A stretch of DNA of 55,765 bases, taken from assembly GCA_038237245.1 (NCBI GenBank), contig JBBRYY010000013.1:1-55765 (forward strand), in the 5' to 3' direction. This DNA comes from FEN-1250 sp038237245. Lineage in GTDB: Bacteria > Gemmatimonadota > Gemmatimonadetes > Gemmatimonadales > Gemmatimonadaceae. The position numbers were made by a program, and so were the translations under genes. The notes beneath the pieces are model-generated. The model ran no database searches. It had not been told where the DNA came from and saw nothing but the letters and a program-made list of their open reading frames with translations. How positions within the stretch are numbered: the stretch's first letter is position 1; every line of letters starts with the position of its first letter. Positions 27,796-36,142 of the stretch are shown here, in pieces.

Positions 27796-29691
27796 GTGAT
27801 CTCTCGACGGACGCTTCGCATCGCTGCGACCGTCGGTCCTGCGCTCGTCTCGCTGGCGATCGGAGTCTTCGCGCTCGTCGGCGTAACGCGGCTCGCTGCC
27901 GCGCGCGATGCGGTCACGCGCTCGCGCGACATCACGGAGTCGCTCCAGACCGTGCTCGCTCGGCTCACCGATGCCGAGACGTCACAGCGCGGCTATCTCC
28001 TCACCGGCTCGCGCCTCTATCTCGATCCGGGCGAGGGTGCGGCGTCCGACGTGCATCACTCACTCGCAGCGGCGCGCCGCCTCATCTCGGATTCCACCGA
28101 GCAGGTCCGGTTGGATACACTCTCCATCGTCATCGCCGAGAAGCTCTCGGAGCTCGAGTCGGCGAAGCGCGCGTACGAAAGCCAGGGTGGGCTGAGCGCC
28201 GCCGCCGCGGAGGTGCGATCGGATCGCGGACAGTATCTGATGCGCACGGCGCGAGAGCTGATCGGCAACATTGTCGTCGAGGAGCGCTCGCGTCTCGCAA
28301 AACGCGAGGAGCATGAGCGCAGCCTTCGCAACATCACCACGGCTCTCGTGTTCGCCGCGATCCTCCTTGCGGGGGTGCTCTCGCTGCTCGTCAACACGCT
28401 ACTCAGCCGCGCGCTGAGCGCCCGCGAGGACGCGGACCGTCTTCGCACGCAGGCGATCGCGGAGCTCGAGCTGGCGAACCACGAGCTCGGCGAGCAGGCA
28501 ACCGAGATGGAGAAGCAGACCGTCGAGCTGGCGCGCCAGCGGATCACGGCGGAGCACGCGAGCCAGCAGGCCCAGGCGGAGCACCGTCGCCTGATCACGG
28601 TGGTCGAGCAGTCGCCGCTGGCGATCTCGATCGTCGAGGCACCATCGGGGCGCCGCATCACCGCGAATGCGGCGGCGGAAAAGGTGTTCGGCATCCCGAT
28701 CACGGCGTCGCTCGACGACACGGCACATGCGCTCAAGGGATTCAAGGCTGACGGAACGCCGCTCGCGCCGGGCGACTGGCCACTCGCGCGCGCGGTCAGC
28801 GGGGGCCAGATGATCATCGATGAGGTGATCGAGATCGAGCACCCGAACGGTGAGCGGCGGCGGATCTGCTTCAACAGCGCGCCCGTGCGCGATGCGAATG
28901 GCAAGGTCGATGCGGGCGTGGCGATCTTCTGGGATGTGACGGAGCAGCACAAGGCGGATCAGGAGCTTCGCATCGCGCGAGCGGAGGCCGAGGCGGCGAG
29001 CCGGGCGAAGAGTGAGTTTCTCGCGGTGATGTCGCACGAGCTTCGCACGCCGCTCTCGGCGATCATCGGCTACGAGGAGCTCCTCTTCGACGGAATCACC
29101 GGTCCGGTGAACGAAGGGCAGCGCACGCAGCTCGGGCGCATCAAGGCGAGCGCAATGCATCTGCTCAGCCTCATTGACGAAGTGCTCACACTGTCGCGCG
29201 TCGAGGCAGGCAGGGAGGTCACGCATCCCGAACGAATAGTGGTGATCGCGGCGCTGCACGAAGCGTCGGCGCTCGCGCTGCCGCTCGCGGCGGAGAAGGG
29301 GCTCACTCTCGAGGTGGTGCGAGCCCCGAACGATGTGGTCGTGTGGGCGGACGCCACGAAGCTGCGGCAGATCCTCCTCAATCTGTTGACGAACGCGATC
29401 AAGTTCACGGACAGCGGGCGCGTCGTGCTCGAGACCCGGAGCTATGGCGACCATGTCGAGATCATCGTGCGCGATTCCGGTATCGGCATCGCGCCTTCGG
29501 ATCACGATCGCATCTTCGACAAATTCTGGCAGGTCGAGCAGAAGTCGACGCGCAAGGTGGGAGGGACCGGACTCGGGCTGAGTGTGTCGCGCCGTCTCGC
29601 GCGTCTGATGAATGGAGAGCTCTCGGTGGCGTCGAAGCTCGGGGCGGGGAGCACGTTCACCCTTCGTCTCCCGGTACCGCGCAGCGCATGA
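27796..29691 (+). CDS. CHASE3-PAS sensor histidine kinase
   Basis: A 631-residue membrane sensor kinase. Seen: GTG start, helix 1 about residues 9-32, a CHASE3 domain about 38-180 (DAETSQRGYLLTGSRLYLDP), helix 2 about 185-207, a coiled coil about 210-265, a PAS domain about 268-390 (RRLITVVEQSPLAISIVEAP ending IFWDVTEQHKADQE), HisKA with His414 in VMSHELRTPLSAI, and a HATPase domain with N-box LLTNAIKF and G-boxes DSGIGI, GGTGLGLS. The receiver-only regulator 159 bases downstream is the natural partner. The extracytoplasmic signal is unknown. Confidence 0.94.
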   Translation: MISRRTLRIAATVGPALVSLAIGVFALVGVTRLAAARDAVTRSRDITESLQTVLARLTDAETSQRGYLLTGSRLYLDPGEGAASDVHHSLAAARRLISDSTEQVRLDTLSIVIAEKLSELESAKRAYESQGGLSAAAAEVRSDRGQYLMRTARELIGNIVVEERSRLAKREEHERSLRNITTALVFAAILLAGVLSLLVNTLLSRALSAREDADRLRTQAIAELELANHELGEQATEMEKQTVELARQRITAEHASQQAQAEHRRLITVVEQSPLAISIVEAPSGRRITANAAAEKVFGIPITASLDDTAHALKGFKADGTPLAPGDWPLARAVSGGQMIIDEVIEIEHPNGERRRICFNSAPVRDANGKVDAGVAIFWDVTEQHKADQELRIARAEAEAASRAKSEFLAVMSHELRTPLSAIIGYEELLFDGITGPVNEGQRTQLGRIKASAMHLLSLIDEVLTLSRVEAGREVTHPERIVVIAALHEASALALPLAAEKGLTLEVVRAPNDVVVWADATKLRQILLNLLTNAIKFTDSGRVVLETRSYGDHVEIIVRDSGIGIAPSDHDRIFDKFWQVEQKSTRKVGGTGLGLSVSRRLARLMNGELSVASKLGAGSTFTLRLPVPRSA

Positions 29692-29849
29692 GGGCTTTCT
29701 AATCGCGGGAGCACCCGTTCCTACCGACGGGCGACGAGCCGGGTACGCAATCTGCTCACTCTAGCAGGAGCTATCATCTGCAGATATGCTTTGAATTCAC
29801 GCGACTTGCCGCGCGTTACCGGTTCTTCCGTAGTCTCGCAGGAGCACCA

Positions 29850-30284
29850 ATGAACAGTCAGCCGCACAGCACAATCGCAAAAGATCGAAAGGCGCGCCTC
29901 TTCGTCATTGACGACGAGCCGAGTATTCGTGCGGCGATACGGCGCTTCCTCACGCGTCGCGGCTGGGATGTGGAAGAGGCCGAAGATGGCCGCAAGGCAA
30001 TGGAAATTCTTGTGCGCTCCGAGCCCGGATACTACGACGTCGTGATGTGCGATCTACGCATGCCGCACTGCTCAGGTGTCGAGTTGTATGGCGAGCTCGT
30101 GATGAAGCGCCCGGATCTCGCGCAGCGCCTCGTCTTCTCCACAGGGGATGTCGCCTCCTCGGATGCATCGACCTTTCTCGCGAGCTCCGGCCGACCCGTC
30201 GTCGAGAAGCCGTTCGAGCTGGCCAGCCTCGAGGAGATACTCGGTCACGTGCGCGACAACAGCCACACGGCTGGCATGCACTAG
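29850..30284 (+). CDS. Receiver-only response regulator (CheY-like)
   Basis: A 144-residue single receiver domain with no output domain. Seen: acidic pocket VIDDEPS, phospho-acceptor Asp68 in VVMCDLRMP, Thr/Ser switch in VFSTGD, and Lys in VEKPFEL. GGAG at 29841-29844 precedes the ATG by 5 bases. As it follows a sensor kinase it probably takes its phosphate and passes it on or acts by protein contact; it could also be a phosphate sink. The 158-base gap carries no obvious hairpin, so cotranscription is possible. Confidence 0.92.
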   Translation: MNSQPHSTIAKDRKARLFVIDDEPSIRAAIRRFLTRRGWDVEEAEDGRKAMEILVRSEPGYYDVVMCDLRMPHCSGVELYGELVMKRPDLAQRLVFSTGDVASSDASTFLASSGRPVVEKPFELASLEEILGHVRDNSHTAGMH

Positions 30285-30313
30285 CCGCTCCGTACGCCGC
30301 ATGACAGCTGCCT

Positions 30314-30338
30314 CTTTGTGAAGCAAAGTACTTGCAGA
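30314..30338. promoter_or_regulatory. Candidate operator for the downstream winged-helix regulator
   Basis: CTTTG (30314-30318) and CAAAG (30324-30328) form an inverted repeat with 5-base spacing. It overlaps the perfect 8-base palindrome AAGTACTT (30326-30333), itself part of an imperfect longer palindrome GCAAAGTACTTGC. The AT-rich cluster sits just before the membrane-protein/regulator gene pair, where an autoregulatory site is expected. Binding is inferred only. Confidence 0.35.
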
Positions 30339-30339
30339 A

Positions 30340-30948
30340 ATGCCGTTTTCATGGCATGATGCATCTGTGTCCACCTCCACCCTCCACACCCGCGCCCTCG
30401 ACGATCTCCGCTACATCCGCGAGACCATGGAGAGCGCGTCCGCGTTCACCGGCGTCTCCGGATGGGGGCAGATCTTCACGGGCGTCATTGCCCTCGCAAC
30501 GGCATTCCTCAGTCGCACGCTCCTTCCCGGTCCCCTGTGGCTCGGCGAGTGGCTCGCGGCCGCCGTCCTCGCGGTTGTGATCGGTGTCACATCGAGCATC
30601 TGGAAGGGACGCCGCGCCCGCGAGCCCTTCATCTTCGCCCCCCTCCGCAAGTTCGCCCTCGGCTTCGCCCCGCCGATTATGGTGGGCGTCGTGCTCACCT
30701 ACTATCTCGCCCGGCTCGAACTGTACGCGCTGCTCCCTGCCTGCTGGCTCCTCCTTTACGGCGCGGGCGTCATGACCGGCGGGATGTTCTCCGTGCGTTC
30801 CGTTCCGGTCATGGGGGCCTGCTTCATGGCGCTCGGCTGCGTCGCCGTCCTCGCGCCGGTCGCCTGGAGCGCCGGGCTGCTTGCCGCCGGCTTCGGCGCG
30901 CTTCCGATCGTGTTCGGGGCCCTCATCGCGTGGCGTTACGGTGGCTAG
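30340..30948 (+). CDS. Hypothetical integral membrane protein paired with a winged-helix regulator
   Basis: A 202-residue protein with about six hydrophobic helices: TGVSGWGQIFTGVIALATAF, WLAAAVLAVVIGVTSSIW, the PPIMVGVVLTYYLARLELY region and three more to the C-terminus. No enzymatic motif or named family is recognised. ATG at 30340 is used; GTG at 30367 would remove nine residues of weak conservation. Its stop lies inside the start of the regulator gene (overlap 8 bases), so the two form a coupled pair. Such membrane-protein/winged-helix pairs recur in soil bacteria, and the membrane protein may be the regulated or signal-input component (inference). Confidence 0.75.
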   Translation: MPFSWHDASVSTSTLHTRALDDLRYIRETMESASAFTGVSGWGQIFTGVIALATAFLSRTLLPGPLWLGEWLAAAVLAVVIGVTSSIWKGRRAREPFIFAPLRKFALGFAPPIMVGVVLTYYLARLELYALLPACWLLLYGAGVMTGGMFSVRSVPVMGACFMALGCVAVLAPVAWSAGLLAAGFGALPIVFGALIAWRYGG

Positions 30949-31336
30949 GTCGAGCTCCGCGGCGCGCCGCCGCACGGATCCTCCTGTCGTGCGCCCTCTC
31001 GATGCGGCGGCGGAGAAGGACGCCGCCAGAGGATCGCGCGAGCTCGATGAGCTCATCCACCATCGCCTCCGCCTCGGCATGGTGAGCGCCCTTGCTGCCA
31101 ACGACGCGCTGTCGTTCAGCGAGCTCAAGGTGCTCCTGCGCACCACCGACGGCAATCTCAGCGTCCACGCCCGCAAGCTCGAGGACGCGAGCTACGTCAC
31201 CGTCACCAAGACCTTCGAGGGGCGCAAACCGCTCACCACTTACCGCCTCGCGCCGGCCGGCCGGCGCGCGCTGCAGCGCTACCTGTCGCACATGGAATCG
31301 ATCATTCAGGTGACCCGGGACACGCTGGAGCGTTGA
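30941..31336 (+). CDS. Winged-helix transcriptional regulator (MarR/ArsR-like, HTH_27 type)
   Basis: A 131-residue DNA-binding protein. Seen: core winged helix LIHHRLRLGMVSALAANDALSFSELK with recognition helix region TTDGNLSVHARKLEDASYV and wing VTKTFEGRKPLTTYRLAPAGRRAL. The pattern is the small single-domain family that often ends in a C-terminal helix for dimerisation. The frame is open further upstream, but GTG at 30941, inside the end of the membrane-protein gene, is the likely start. It probably autoregulates through the palindromic site near 30314-30338. Confidence 0.85.
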   Translation: MARSSSAARRRTDPPVVRPLDAAAEKDAARGSRELDELIHHRLRLGMVSALAANDALSFSELKVLLRTTDGNLSVHARKLEDASYVTVTKTFEGRKPLTTYRLAPAGRRALQRYLSHMESIIQVTRDTLER

Positions 31337-31390
31337 TAGTGTACACCCAGTGTCATCCCACCGGCCGCGCCCTTTTCGCTCACTGACCTC

Positions 31391-32113
31391 ATGTCGCCAC
31401 GACTCTACACCGACTCACAGCCGCTGCACGTCGCGATCATCATGGATGGGAACGGACGATGGGCCACGCAGCGCGCGATGCCGCGCGTCGCGGGGCACCG
31501 CGTCGGCGTCGAAGTCGTTCGCAAAGTCGTCGAGCATGCGCCCTCGCTCGGGATTGACACGCTCACGCTCTACGCCTTCAGCAGCGACAACTGGCGCCGG
31601 CCGGCGGCCGAAGTCGCGACGCTGATGCGGCTCTTCCGCTCGCGCCTCGTCAGCGAAGTGCCGCGGTTGCTCGACAACAACGTCCGTCTCACGGCGATCG
31701 GCCGCCGCGACCGGCTCCCGCTCGCCCTCGCTGACGCACTCGGCGAGGCCGAAGAGATGACGGCGCACGGGACGACACTGCATATGCGCCTCGCGATCGA
31801 CTACTCGGCGCGCGACGAGATCCTGCGCGCTGCGCAACGCATCGCCGCCTCGGGGGACGAAGTCACGCGCGAAGAGTTCGGCCGCGCGCTCGGAGGCGAG
31901 CACGACGCGCGACCGGCTCGCGACGTCGATCTCGTCATCCGTACGGGCGGCGAGCGGCGCCTCAGCGACTTTCTCCTCTGGGAATGCGCCTACGCCGAGC
32001 TGTATTTTACGGATGTGATGTGGCCGGAGTTCGGACCCAAGCATCTCGACGCTGCCGTCGAGTATTTCCAGAAGCGCGACCGACGCTTCGGCGCGCTCAG
32101 CGCTGCGGGGTAG
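31391..32113 (+). CDS. uppS: Isoprenyl (undecaprenyl) diphosphate synthase
   Basis: cis-Prenyltransferase that elongates farnesyl diphosphate with isopentenyl diphosphate to make the C55 carrier for peptidoglycan and other wall polymers; 240 residues, full length. Seen: HVAIIMDGNGRWA with catalytic Asp19, YAFSSDNWRRP, and the C-terminal signature region DLVIRTGGERRLSDFLLWEC followed by YAELYFTDVMWPEF. The usual RTSGE has Gly for Ser, a mild change. Not in the common dxr/cdsA/uppS cluster, so this may be a second or an isolated copy. The methyltransferase downstream lies in the same frame directly after the TAG. Confidence 0.95.
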   Translation: MSPRLYTDSQPLHVAIIMDGNGRWATQRAMPRVAGHRVGVEVVRKVVEHAPSLGIDTLTLYAFSSDNWRRPAAEVATLMRLFRSRLVSEVPRLLDNNVRLTAIGRRDRLPLALADALGEAEEMTAHGTTLHMRLAIDYSARDEILRAAQRIAASGDEVTREEFGRALGGEHDARPARDVDLVIRTGGERRLSDFLLWECAYAELYFTDVMWPEFGPKHLDAAVEYFQKRDRRFGALSAAG

Positions 32114-32116
32114 ACA

Positions 32117-32956
32117 CTGCACGCCGAAAAGCCGAGCGGAACCGCGCAGCGCGTGGCCGAGCGACGGGCGGCGCATCAGCTGCTCGACAAGCCGCTCGTC
32201 TTCAACGATCCCCTCGCGGTGCGCATCATTGGTGCGCGCGCCGAGGCGAATCTCCCGGAACAGCCAAAAAACTTCGTCGCCGCGCGCTTCCGCGCATTCA
32301 TGGCGGCGCGCGCGCGCTTCGCGGAGGACGAGCTCGCGGAGGCGGTCGCGCGTGGAGTGAAGCAGTACGTCGTGCTCGGCGCCGGGCTCGACACCTTCGC
32401 GTATCGCAATCCATACCCCGATCTCCGCGTCTTCGAGGTCGATCATCCCGCGACGCAGGCGTGGAAGCGCAAGCGGCTCGCGCAGGTCGGCATCGTGGTG
32501 CCCTCATCGATGACCTTCGCGCCCGTCGACTTCGATCGCGAGACCTTCGACCAGGGGCTAGGCAAAGTGGGCTTCGACGAGAAGGCGCCGACCTTCTTCT
32601 CCTGGCTCGGCGTCACGATGTATCTCGAGATCGACGTGGTCCTCGGCACGCTGCGCGCAATCCACGACATGCACGCGGCGAACGCGATCACCTTCGACTA
32701 CGCCGTGCCGCGTGAGACACTGAGCTTCGTCGGCCGCCTCGCGCTCGATGCGGTGGCGCGCAAGGTGAAGAAGGCGGGAGAGCCCTTTCGCGGATTCTTC
32801 GCGCCGGCGGTGCTCGCCGAGACGCTGCGAGGGATCGGCTACACGCACATCGAGGACCTCGGCAGCCAGGAGCTCGATACACGCTACTTCAGCGGCCGCG
32901 CCGACAATCTGCACCCGCGAGGCCAGCTCGGTCGACTGCTGAGCGCGCGAGGGTAG
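32117..32956 (+). CDS. SAM-dependent methyltransferase (TIGR00027/leucine carboxyl methyltransferase-like)
   Basis: Predicted class I methyltransferase of the Ppm1/TauC-like family, about 267-279 residues. Seen: N-terminal helix LDKPLVFNDPLAVRIIG, SAM-binding YVVLGAGLDTFAYR, acidic VFEVDHPATQAWKR, and FFSWLGVTMYLE. The only ATG-like start is GTG at 32153, but family homology (S-G-T-A-Q-R-V-A-E-R-R-A) begins before it. The frame is open back to the uppS stop at 32111, so CTG at 32117 is a possible start and is used here; GTG 32153 is the safe alternative. Product and substrate are unknown; coupling to uppS is suggested only by the two-codon spacing. Confidence 0.82.
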   Translation: MHAEKPSGTAQRVAERRAAHQLLDKPLVFNDPLAVRIIGARAEANLPEQPKNFVAARFRAFMAARARFAEDELAEAVARGVKQYVVLGAGLDTFAYRNPYPDLRVFEVDHPATQAWKRKRLAQVGIVVPSSMTFAPVDFDRETFDQGLGKVGFDEKAPTFFSWLGVTMYLEIDVVLGTLRAIHDMHAANAITFDYAVPRETLSFVGRLALDAVARKVKKAGEPFRGFFAPAVLAETLRGIGYTHIEDLGSQELDTRYFSGRADNLHPRGQLGRLLSARG

Positions 32957-33000
32957 CGCTCACGCGAGCGAACGCGTCGCAACGCTGGTAAATTCCGCGC

Positions 33001-33807
33001 ATGAGCAACGAGAAGAAGATCCATCCGCCTGAGACACTCGAGGGATGGTACACCCTCCACCAACTCTTCGCGCACCCCGTCGGGCTGACTCCGAATGCCC
33101 AGGAGCAGCGCGAGACCGCGGAGCTCCTCGGCACGCTTGCGAAGCCGGAGGGCGGTGGATGGAGCGTCGTCGCGCGCGTCATCGGCTCGGTATCCGATAC
33201 GATGATGATCCACTTCCGTCCGACGCTCGACGCCATCGGCGAAGTGCAGCGCACGCTGAACTCGAATCCGTACATCCAGCGGCTCGTGTCGACGTACACC
33301 TTCCTGAGCATCACCGAGGCGGGACTCTATCACATCACGGCGGAGCTCGCGCGCGACGCGGCCGCGCGCGGTGGCGTGGTGGGCGACGAGGAATACCTGA
33401 AGGCCGTGAAGGCGCGCGTCGAGGCGGAGCGCAGCACGCCGCTCGTCATGCGCCGCCTCGAGCCACCCTTTCCCGCGGAGATGCCGTACGTCTGCTTCTA
33501 CCCAATGTCGAAGAAGCGCGAGGCGGGACAGAACTGGTACTCGCTCACGCTCGATGAGCGCAGCCGCATGATGTACGAGCACGGCACCACGGGCCGTAAA
33601 TATCACGGGCGGGTGCAGCAGATCATCACCGGCGCGATCGGCTTCGATGCGTGGGAGTGGGGCGTGACGCTGTTCGCGAAGGATCCGCTCGACTTCAAGA
33701 AGCTCGTGACGGAGATGCGCTTCGACGAAGCGTCGGCGCGCTACGTGGACTTCGGCGAGTTCTGGGTCGCGAAGGTGATGCCGGCGGAGGAGTGGGTCAA
33801 ACCGTAG
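33001..33807 (+). CDS. hemQ: Coproheme decarboxylase, HemQ/ChdC (chlorite dismutase fold)
   Basis: Converts coproheme III to heme b by two oxidative decarboxylations using peroxide, the last step of the coproporphyrin-dependent heme pathway; cytosolic. Seen: 268 residues, C-terminal ferredoxin-like domain with YPMSKKREAGQNWYSL carrying the probable reactive Tyr167, proximal heme ligand His202 in TTGRKYHGRVQQ, and the TGAIGFDAWEWGVTLFA strand that is nearly invariant in HemQ. The chlorite-dismutase distal Arg motif is not apparent, which favours HemQ over a true Cld. It stands alone, with uppS and methyltransferase upstream and a hydrolase downstream, not in a heme operon. Confidence 0.94.
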   Translation: MSNEKKIHPPETLEGWYTLHQLFAHPVGLTPNAQEQRETAELLGTLAKPEGGGWSVVARVIGSVSDTMMIHFRPTLDAIGEVQRTLNSNPYIQRLVSTYTFLSITEAGLYHITAELARDAAARGGVVGDEEYLKAVKARVEAERSTPLVMRRLEPPFPAEMPYVCFYPMSKKREAGQNWYSLTLDERSRMMYEHGTTGRKYHGRVQQIITGAIGFDAWEWGVTLFAKDPLDFKKLVTEMRFDEASARYVDFGEFWVAKVMPAEEWVKP

Positions 33808-33839
33808 CTCCGCAATTCAACACGTCCAGGGGCTGACAG

Positions 33840-34550
33840 ATGTCCGATGCTACGAAGACGGGAAAGGTGAAGCTCCGCTGGCTCGGTCACTCGGCCTTCG
33901 AGATCGAATCGAGTGGCGGGACGAAGCTCCTGGTCGATCCATTCATCACGGACAATCCCGTCACGCCCGAGCCGCTCAAGCAGCTCGATCGATACAAGGC
34001 CGAGGATACGCCGCACGCAATCCTCGTCTCGCATTCGCACGGCGACCACTCGGCCAATGCGAAGGAAATCGCGAAGATGAGCGGCGCGCCCGTAATCGGG
34101 ATGGTCGAGTGGATCGCGTCGCTCGAGCTGCCCGCGGAGCAATCGAAGGGCGGGAACATCGGCGGGGAGATAAGGGTGGGCGACGTGAGCGTCCACATCG
34201 TGCCTGCCACGCACTCGAGTGAAGCCGGTTCGCCGAACGGCTTCGTCATCGCATTCGCCGATGGCCGCACGCTCTATCACACCGGCGATACGTGGATCAT
34301 GAGCGACATGGCGCTCATCGAGGAGGTCCATCATCCGGACATTATTCTCACGTGTGCCGGCGGTGGACCGTACACGCAGAATCCGAAGGTCGCGGCGCTG
34401 TCGGTGAAGAAGTTCTTCAAGCCGAGCGTGATCGTGCCGATGCATTACGCGACGTTCCCGGTGCTCGCGTCGGAGGCGGACGTGCGCGCGGCATTCGCGG
34501 GCGACTCGCGAGCCGTGATCATGAGGCCGGGGGAGACGAAGACGGTGTAG
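33840..34550 (+). CDS. Metal-dependent hydrolase, UPF0173 (metallo-beta-lactamase fold)
   Basis: A 236-residue cytosolic metallohydrolase. Seen: start strand VKLRWLGHSAFEIES, metal site SHSHGDHSANA, later His in VPATHSSEAGS, Asp in YHTGDTWIMSD and terminal His in VPMHYATFP, all the metal ligands expected for the MBL fold. The UPF0173 family is widely conserved but its substrate has not been established; ribonuclease and lactonase folds are related. It follows hemQ by 32 bases on the same strand and may be cotranscribed. Confidence 0.92.
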   Translation: MSDATKTGKVKLRWLGHSAFEIESSGGTKLLVDPFITDNPVTPEPLKQLDRYKAEDTPHAILVSHSHGDHSANAKEIAKMSGAPVIGMVEWIASLELPAEQSKGGNIGGEIRVGDVSVHIVPATHSSEAGSPNGFVIAFADGRTLYHTGDTWIMSDMALIEEVHHPDIILTCAGGGPYTQNPKVAALSVKKFFKPSVIVPMHYATFPVLASEADVRAAFAGDSRAVIMRPGETKTV

Positions 34551-34619
34551 GCGGCCGAGGTGGCCTCGGGCTTCTGGAGGAAAGTACCGGCCCGCTCGAC
34601 ACACCTTGTATCATTGAGC

Positions 34620-35786
34620 ATGACATCCTCCTCGAGATTCGCGCGTGTCGGCACCGCGCTCGCTGCGCTGCTGGTGCTCTCGCTTGCGGCAGCCACCTCC
34701 GCGACCAACGCGGGCGCGCGCGAAGCGCCACCGCGCAAGCCCGGACACATTTTCGTTCTGATTCTCGAAAACGAGTCGTTCGCGCGAACCTTCGCGACCA
34801 ACTCGCCGGCGCCGTATCTCGCGCACACGCTGCCGGCGAAGGGCGCGCTGCTCCGCAACTACTACGGCATCGGCCACAACAGCCTCGACAACTACATCGC
34901 GCTCGTCAGTGGCCAGGCACCCAACCTCGCAACCATGGGCGACTGCACGAGATTCACGGAGTTCGTGATGTCACAGCCGCAGCTCGACGAAAACGGGCAG
35001 GCGCTCGGCAGCGGCTGCGTCTATCCCGCGATCGTCCCGATGCTCGGCGATCAGCTCGAGACCGCCGGCAAGAGCTGGCGCGGCTACATGCAGGATCTCG
35101 GCAACGACAGGAACAAGGAAGTCGAGGAGTGCGGGCATCCGGTGATCGGCGAGAAGGACCCGACGGCCGTGCGCTCGCCTGCGGACCAGTATGCGACCAA
35201 GCACAACCCGTTCTACTATTTCCACACGCTCATCGACAACAAGGATCGATGCGTCGAGCACGTGGTGAATCTGAAGCATCTGGACGAAGATCTGAAGTCG
35301 GTGAAGACGACGCCGAACTTTTCTTTCATCACGCCGAATCTCTGCGACGACGGCCATGATGCGCCGTGCGTCGACAAGGCGCCGGGCGGCCTCATTCAGG
35401 CCGATGGCTTTTTGCGGAAGTGGGTGCCGAAGATTCTCGAGTCGCCGGCGTTCAAGCAGGACGGTGTCCTCATCATCATGTTCGATGAGGCGAGCGGTCC
35501 TCCGGGAAAAGATTCGTCGGCGTGCTGCGGCGAGAAATCACTGCCCGGATCACCAAAGCCGGCTGGCGGCTATGGTCCAGGGGGAGGCATCACGGGCGCC
35601 GTGATTCTCTCGCCGTTTGTGAAGGCCGGGACGATCTCCGACGTCCCTTACAACCACTACTCGACGCTCCGCTGGATCGAAGACCAGTTCGGCGTCCCGC
35701 ACCTCGGCTACGCGGCCGCGAAGGGGCTGGCAACCTTCGGCGAGGATGTGTTCGTCCGTCCAAAGGTGGTGCACGCGATCAAGTGA
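34620..35786 (+). CDS. Exported phosphoesterase (acid phosphatase / phospholipase C-like)
   Basis: A 388-residue exported hydrolase of the phosphoesterase superfamily (alkaline-phosphatase-like fold). Seen: signal peptide ALAALLVLSLAAATSA; metal and nucleophile region FVLILENESFARTF; NYYGIGHNSLDNYIALVSGQ; PNLCDDGHDAPC; and the late metal-binding VLIIMFDEASGPPG. The His in VPYNHYSTLRWIE is the conserved ligand near the C-terminus. Several Cys residues may form disulfides. Start chosen at ATG 34620 so that the signal peptide has normal length; the frame is open 60 bases upstream. It releases phosphate from periplasmic esters. The same fold is fused to a propeller at 41507. Confidence 0.9.
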   Translation: MTSSSRFARVGTALAALLVLSLAAATSATNAGAREAPPRKPGHIFVLILENESFARTFATNSPAPYLAHTLPAKGALLRNYYGIGHNSLDNYIALVSGQAPNLATMGDCTRFTEFVMSQPQLDENGQALGSGCVYPAIVPMLGDQLETAGKSWRGYMQDLGNDRNKEVEECGHPVIGEKDPTAVRSPADQYATKHNPFYYFHTLIDNKDRCVEHVVNLKHLDEDLKSVKTTPNFSFITPNLCDDGHDAPCVDKAPGGLIQADGFLRKWVPKILESPAFKQDGVLIIMFDEASGPPGKDSSACCGEKSLPGSPKPAGGYGPGGGITGAVILSPFVKAGTISDVPYNHYSTLRWIEDQFGVPHLGYAAAKGLATFGEDVFVRPKVVHAIK

Positions 35787-35798
35787 GCGGCTTGGGCA

Positions 35799-36041
35799 CT
35801 AGTCCTTCGTCTTGAGCTTTCCTTCGTTCGCGACGATGAAGCGACGGATGTCGTCGGACATGTCAAGGAGCCGCGTCCACTGCTCCTTGTAGAGCGTAAC
35901 GGGAAAACGGCCGAGCCCGTAGACGGAGAGGCCGCCCTTTTCGCTGACCTTCATCGAGATGGCGCGGCCGGAGCCGGACTTGAGTGCGGCGTTCTCCTGC
36001 TTGAGGCGCTCGAGCTCGGCGCGGAGATCTTCGTCGGTCAT
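35799..36041 (-). CDS. Small conserved hypothetical protein (80 residues)
   Basis: An 80-residue protein with two visible parts: an N-terminal heptad helix (LRAELERLKQENAALKSG) and a C-terminal region GLSVYGLGRFPVTLYKEQWT that resembles a small family found mainly in soil bacteria, without known function. No signal peptide, so cytosolic. ATG start at 36041. It is tail-to-tail with the phosphoesterase gene. The leucine-zipper-like helix suggests dimerisation; a role as a small adaptor or regulator would be a guess. Confidence 0.7.
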   Translation of the reverse strand: MTDEDLRAELERLKQENAALKSGSGRAISMKVSEKGGLSVYGLGRFPVTLYKEQWTRLLDMSDDIRRFIVANEGKLKTKD

Positions 36042-36142
36042 CTGGTATTCCTGGTCGGGTGTGACGAGGCTCGCGGCGGGCGCGATGCCTCGTCAATGTG
36101 ACACAACCACCTTCCGAATTCCAGCGCGATTGGGAACCGCGA

